This document shows, one piece after another, positions 60,960-64,000 of a DNA stretch of 64,000 nt. The translations under genes were made by a program, and so were the position numbers. The notes beneath the pieces were generated by a model that ran no database searches, was not told the origin of the DNA, and saw nothing but the letters and a program-made list of their open reading frames with translations. Each line of letters opens with the position of its first letter. The stretch's first letter is position 1. Source of the stretch: Incurvaria masculella. Lineage: Eukaryota; Arthropoda; Insecta; Lepidoptera; Incurvariidae. Location: NCBI GenBank assembly GCA_946894095.1, contig OX335651.1, positions 5,168,501-5,232,500 of the forward strand, written 5' to 3'.

Positions 60960-61400
60960 AATTCATAACTGTGTACTGGTGGCTATACTTATGCATGGAA
61001 GCAAGACTTGGTTATGAGTAGAAATGCGTTCCTTGAGGACAATTTGCGGAGTTAATTTAACGGACAAATTTCGAAATGGCTGGTTTAGAGAGCATGTCAA
61101 TTGAAAAATGGAAGTGCTAAGATGGTTTAGAATTGGGTGACTAAAGAATGTCGAAACAGTTTTACAGAGCAGAAGTGAGCGGAAGTAGTCGTGCCCGGGC
61201 GGCCTAGGAGAACGTACTGCAACCAAATCGACGTAAACTTAGTAAAGGTCATGTTAGCATCCGTAATCGTAGAGGATATATGAAAAGATGTATGTTTGTA
61301 GATGAAGCGTAAGACAAGTGCTGTGATTGTACCGTATGGCGCTCTATCATCTCTGCCTACCCCTCCGGGAAAGCGGCGTGAAGGTGTGTGTTGGAAATAT
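60960..61400 (+). pseudogene. Decayed LINE reverse-transcriptase C-terminal fragment
   Basis: Frame-broken remains of the RT tail: GRPRRTYCNQID, NRRGYMKRCMF and TVWRSIISAYPSGK are legible. A smaller piece of the same tail is at about 32700-32745. Confidence 0.6.
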
Positions 61401-61735
61401 CTGTGTAGCGACAATTTCGCGTGGAATAGCAGACTTAATTATCTGCGTAATAGATGTACGTAATGGCATAGAAAGGTAAAGCTAACGCCATGAAACGTAC
61501 AAAACTCGCCAAAAACGGCCATTTTCGCTGGTAGTATGACATTTCTAACCAACGCCATCTGCCGTACTGCCAGAACTAGTTACACCATCATTAAACCAAG
61601 CTTGTTTCAATATTTCGCCTGGGTAGGCATGAAGAAAACATTACATTTTAACTATAATTAAAGTAATGCGTTGTAATAAAAAAAAAACGTATATTTTTTT
61701 ATTTCTATTTAATGTGTTGTGAGCCTGTAGTTCAA

Positions 61736-62053
61736 GTTGTCACCTAATTTGGCGTTTACGGCAAACCGATTGACTGACGTAAAAACGTCAAACTCAATAC
61801 AAGTTTTTTTCTGTGGTTTTACTTCTTCAAGCTGTCAAAGTCAAATTCGGACCTCCGATTTGTATGATAACGCAGAGTCGGCGTAAACGGCAACGTCGAT
61901 GTTTTACGGCAACGTTGAGTAAGCTGTCAAATCAAACTCGGACTCGCAAATGTTAGTTTGAATAACGCCCACTGCGTGCGCTCTTCAATTTCTCCATACA
62001 TTTGAAAACGCCGGTCGATCGGTTTGGCGTAAACGCCGAATTAGGTGAAAACT
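61736..62053. mobile_element. Long-TIR MITE (CACCTAATTTGGCGTTTACG)
   Basis: The left arm CACCTAATTTGGCGTTTACG plus GCAAACCGAT and the right arm, the complement of CACCTAATTCGGCGTTTACG plus CCAAACCGAT, bound about 318 bp. The interior repeats GGCAACGT and CTGTCAAA blocks in both orientations. Confidence 0.7.
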
Positions 62054-62391
62054 GGGACTACATGCTCTGAAATATTAATTGCAACGCCACATTTTATTAT
62101 ACCTATTGAACACTGGTATGACGTTAGCAATATATTCCCTTTCGTCTTTAACATTATAAAGATCGCGTAGTAGGCATGGCATAGCTTACCCCCTGAGCAA
62201 GTGAACAGACAGCAATGTTAGTGAATAGTGGATCGGTAAAGGCGAGTGACGTCACTCCTTCGGTCTCCTTGGCGTACGCAAGCAGACATTCATTACCGAA
62301 ACACGCAACACTTCATCTATTATAAGGGTCCCCGGGCGACCAATTCCGATCACTGGTGTGTATATGTGACATTGCACTCGGATCGAGCGAT

Positions 62392-62475
62392 TTGAGTGGC
62401 TCGTAGCTCAGGGGCGAGTGGACTTGCCTTGCATGCCAGAGGTGGCGGGTTCAAATCCCGGCCCGGTTCATACGT
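62392..62475 (+). repeat. tRNA-like SINE head (Ala-type)
   Basis: Box A CGTAGCTCAGGGG, a CTTGCAT anticodon-like loop and box B GGGTTCAAATCCCG are in tRNA order. The acceptor stem does not pair, so this is a pseudo-tRNA or SINE head rather than a tRNA gene. Confidence 0.5.
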
Positions 62476-62789
62476 CACGTTGTTTTTCTTTCTGGGTTGC
62501 ATAAGGTATTTTAGTCACGAATGCGGACAGCTCGACGAACAGCTATCGAATCGCAATCTAAAACTTTATCATTTTCATAACAAATATAACATTACATGAC
62601 AAACGTTTCATGTGTTATGCGCTCCTTTAATTCTCACGTGTTTATTGAATGTCTCTTCCAGCTGTGTGAGCTCGTAATTGGTGTTATTTTAATTTTATTT
62701 TGTTTTATTGTTATGGAAATAACAATTAATAATAAATAAATAAATAATTCATAATTCATAAAATAATAATAAATAAATTTAAAAAAAAC

Positions 62790-63035
62790 TGTCTGTCCCC
62801 TTCCCCCATTAGTTGGTAGGGTTAGGCCCGTCCGGGTCAATACAACAAGCATTGGATGAAAAGATGGTCGAAATGGCAATAACAAATTGTCAGTATTCTC
62901 CATCCAGTACAATGTAGACGAGCTCTTAAAGGGAAGATCCTGGCATGGCACCTAATTCCTTCTGGAATGCGATGTGCTGCGCTAAAATCATGACAATGGA
63001 GGTGGCTGAGCCACTTATGTCCAGCCACATAAAAA
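62790..63035 (+). repeat. Headless SINE body copy
   Basis: TCCCCTTCCCCCATTAG through AGATGGTCGAAATGGC, GGAAGATCCTGGCATGG and CACTTATGTCCAGCCACAT. An AT-rich (AATA)n stretch precedes it at 62720-62780, and (GAGTC)n-like repeats follow at about 63115-63145. Confidence 0.6.
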
Positions 63036-63699
63036 CAATCAAAACTTTAAAATACCGAATTAAACGAGTCGTCTGCAGATTCTCCGCCGCTATATGAGCT
63101 CGTATCCGACTCTCTGTCAAGTCGAGTCGAGTTGAGTCGAGTAATGAGCGCACTTCGCTCGATAAGACGCTTTAGTGACCAGTCAATTCCATTATTGACC
63201 TCAGTAAATCGCATCGGAGGCGCTCATATATGTTGCAGGGGACAACGTCAGCCGATGGCATTAGCGGACAGAGATTACTTTTCTATTTCGGGACAGAAAT
63301 TACGCGTTCCATTTCGAGCTAATCGAACACGGAACGCGATCAAATATAGCATTACGGGACACTTGGGCGCTGCATGATGGATGAGGTGGCACGTATTGAA
63401 CTTGTTTTTTACTTCTAAGAATAGGAGTGTGGGTAACCACGGTAAATAACTCGCCGGATGAATATCAGGTGAACAGGACAAAGAGTGAGAAGAGACTTCT
63501 AGTTCAGCGTAAGGTGCTACCAGATTTATTCTAATAAAATGTATTGATTTATATACTACCCTAAAACAACTTTCAAGAAACGAGTAGTTGAAATACTGAC
63601 TAGTAATAGGGAGAGTCATAAACATAATTAAAAATAAAAATAAAATAGAGTTAATCTTAATCAAAGAAGGTATGAAAAAAAAATATTTTATATACAACA

Positions 63700-63985
63700 G
63701 CCAACCCTGAATCACATTTACATCCCGCACTTACACGCACACACACTTACTCACCCTGACACCAACCCACACCCCCTCACACCTTAAATACTTAATTTTA
63801 AAACCTTCATACAATTATAAATGCTCATTTGCATGCTTAATTTAAGTTAAGATTGAATTAAGGTTTTTACGCTTAGATCTTAGTCTACTCAAATTTAATC
63901 CGTAAAAAAAAAAGAATTTTGACAATTACATTGTCCATTTTGTATAAGTTGAAAATAAGCTTCCAATAAATAAATAAAGAAATGT
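63700..63985 (+). repeat. Probable LINE 3' UTR and tail
   Basis: Cytosine-rich ACACACACTTACTCACCC leader, T/A-rich body and an AATAAATAAATAAAGAAATG end, the form seen at many LINE 3' ends. No coding part is visible. Confidence 0.35.
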
Positions 63986-64000
63986 AGTGAACCCGAACCC

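Noticed and set aside
62396..62475. tRNA-Ala gene
   Set aside because: The D and anticodon arms are plausible but the acceptor stem fails; treated as a SINE head.

Overview
The window is invertebrate nuclear DNA and almost certainly lepidopteran (moth or butterfly). It is AT-rich, its genes are split by GT-AG introns, and it is full of repeats typical of Lepidoptera: Helitron 3' ends with the hairpin and CTAG, CR1/RTE-like LINE tails, SINEs with a shared body, mariner, Harbinger, and many short inverted-repeat elements. No bacterial features are present. Gene structures below were built by hand from splice sites and reading phase.

Layout. 1-9,800: repeats only (LINE remnants, copies of a TTAA-flanked inverted-repeat element, a nested foldback element). 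9,832-22,765 (minus strand): a four-exon gene for a 2,158-residue zinc-finger/AT-hook nuclear protein with one 5.5 kb exon; an intact mariner sits in its last intron and a decayed LINE in its first. 26,026-33,894: a convergent pair of Harbinger-related genes. The Myb/SANT-like gene (plus strand, 4 exons, open) and the HARBI1-like nuclease gene (minus strand, 5 exons, frameshifted) have stop codons 12 bp apart, and LINE, SINE and foldback elements lie in their introns. 34,662-36,278: a hAT-like non-autonomous element carrying a tRNA-headed SINE. 36,706-46,468 (minus strand): an ionotropic chemoreceptor (IR) gene of about 15 exons. Its penultimate exon, which carries the last transmembrane helix, is repeated eight times in a 221-bp tandem array; a Helitron abuts the truncated edge of another exon. 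46,500-53,000: repeats, no gene recognised. 53,009-59,152 (minus strand): the 3' five exons of a GDAP2-like gene (CRAL-TRIO domain); its 5' exons were not found and probably lie beyond the window. 59,200-64,000: MITEs, LINE tails and a tRNA-like SINE head.

The genes do not form a pathway. The two Harbinger genes belong together (DNA-binding partner plus nuclease of one transposon family). The most unusual structure is the IR exon array, together with two signs that this receptor may be degenerating.
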